Of a stretch of 25,738 nt of DNA, positions 25,640 to 25,738 are shown one piece after another. The stretch lies in assembly GCA_029861675.1 (NCBI GenBank), contig JAOTYV010000028.1, positions 1 to 25,738 of the forward strand. Reading direction: 5' to 3'. The position numbers and the translations under genes were made by a program. The stretch comes from Alphaproteobacteria bacterium (GTDB lineage: Bacteria > Pseudomonadota > Alphaproteobacteria > UBA8366). The notes below the pieces were generated by a model that saw only the letters and a program-made list of their open reading frames with translations, did not search any database and had not been told where the DNA came from. Position 1 is the stretch's first letter. Each line of letters opens with the position of its first letter.

Positions 25640-25738
25640 CCGGCAAGTCCTTGCCCTCCAGCCATTCAAGGAAGGCACCGCCCGCGGTCGAGACATAAGA
25701 GAATTCCTCCACGACCTCCGCATGACGCAGCGCGGCCA
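25614..25738 (-). CDS. pgk: Phosphoglycerate kinase, C-terminal fragment
   Basis: The last 40 codons are inside the window; the rest lies beyond the right edge. The translation [33 protein letters not shown] and the stop after ALRTN match the C-terminus of PGK, where the STGGGA-type helix (here STAGGA) binds nucleotide phosphate and LEGKxLPG precedes the end. PGK makes ATP from 1,3-bisphosphoglycerate in glycolysis. The family normally reads STGGGA, so the Ala is a small departure. Confidence 0.92.
   Translation of the reverse strand, partial: AALRHAEVVEEFSYVSTAGGAFLEWLEGKDLPGVAALRTN

Overview
The window is a GC-rich chromosomal segment that reads as an alphaproteobacterium, most like the Rhodospirillales. 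The evidence is gene order (sdhC-sdhD-sdhA-sdhB; ffh-rpsP-rimM-trmD-rplS-leuC-leuD-leuB-asd; dapF-mtaB-ftsY-yciB), an S16 protein with a long Ala/Glu tail, and a FtsY without the long acidic A domain. No phage genes, transposases, tRNAs, rRNAs or CRISPR arrays were seen. Almost everything is core metabolism or translation and secretion machinery.

Layout, left to right. Positions 1-2715 (minus strand) hold the succinate dehydrogenase operon sdhC-sdhD-sdhA and the first codons of sdhB. Positions 2716-4000 are the longest stretch without a credible gene. It contains a likely sdh promoter, a phased cluster of DnaA-box-like sites with an AT-rich flank (2939-2999), and about 780 bp rich in inverted repeats (3081-3860) ending in a compound stem. 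Next come a CitE/HpcH-family lyase gene (minus) and a divergent pyridoxal kinase gene (plus).

Positions 6018-17845 look like one long minus-strand transcription unit, read from right to left: ffh (SRP GTPase), rpsP (S16), rimM, trmD, rplS (L19), leuC, a 73-aa unknown, leuD, a second leuC, a third leuC, leuB, a 59-aa exported peptide, and asd. The striking point is three complete LeuC large subunits around a single LeuD small subunit.

Positions 18092-21074 (plus) carry dapF-mtaB-ftsY, each pair overlapping by ATGA. Both SRP-pathway GTPases, Ffh and FtsY, therefore lie in this window on either side of a divergent promoter region. A degenerate receiver-domain protein (minus) overlaps the ftsY 3' end. 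Then come a small unknown gene, yciB (plus, probably leaderless), a Nudix hydrolase antisense-overlapping yciB, another small unknown whose C-terminal tail matches the first one, a PQQ-type sugar dehydrogenase, and the 3' end of pgk.

The best leads are the triplicated leuC array, the structured non-coding block at 3081-3860 with the neighbouring DnaA-box-like cluster, and the pair of small proteins with a shared nine-residue tail pattern. All assignments come from reading the sequence and from recalled family features; no database search was run.
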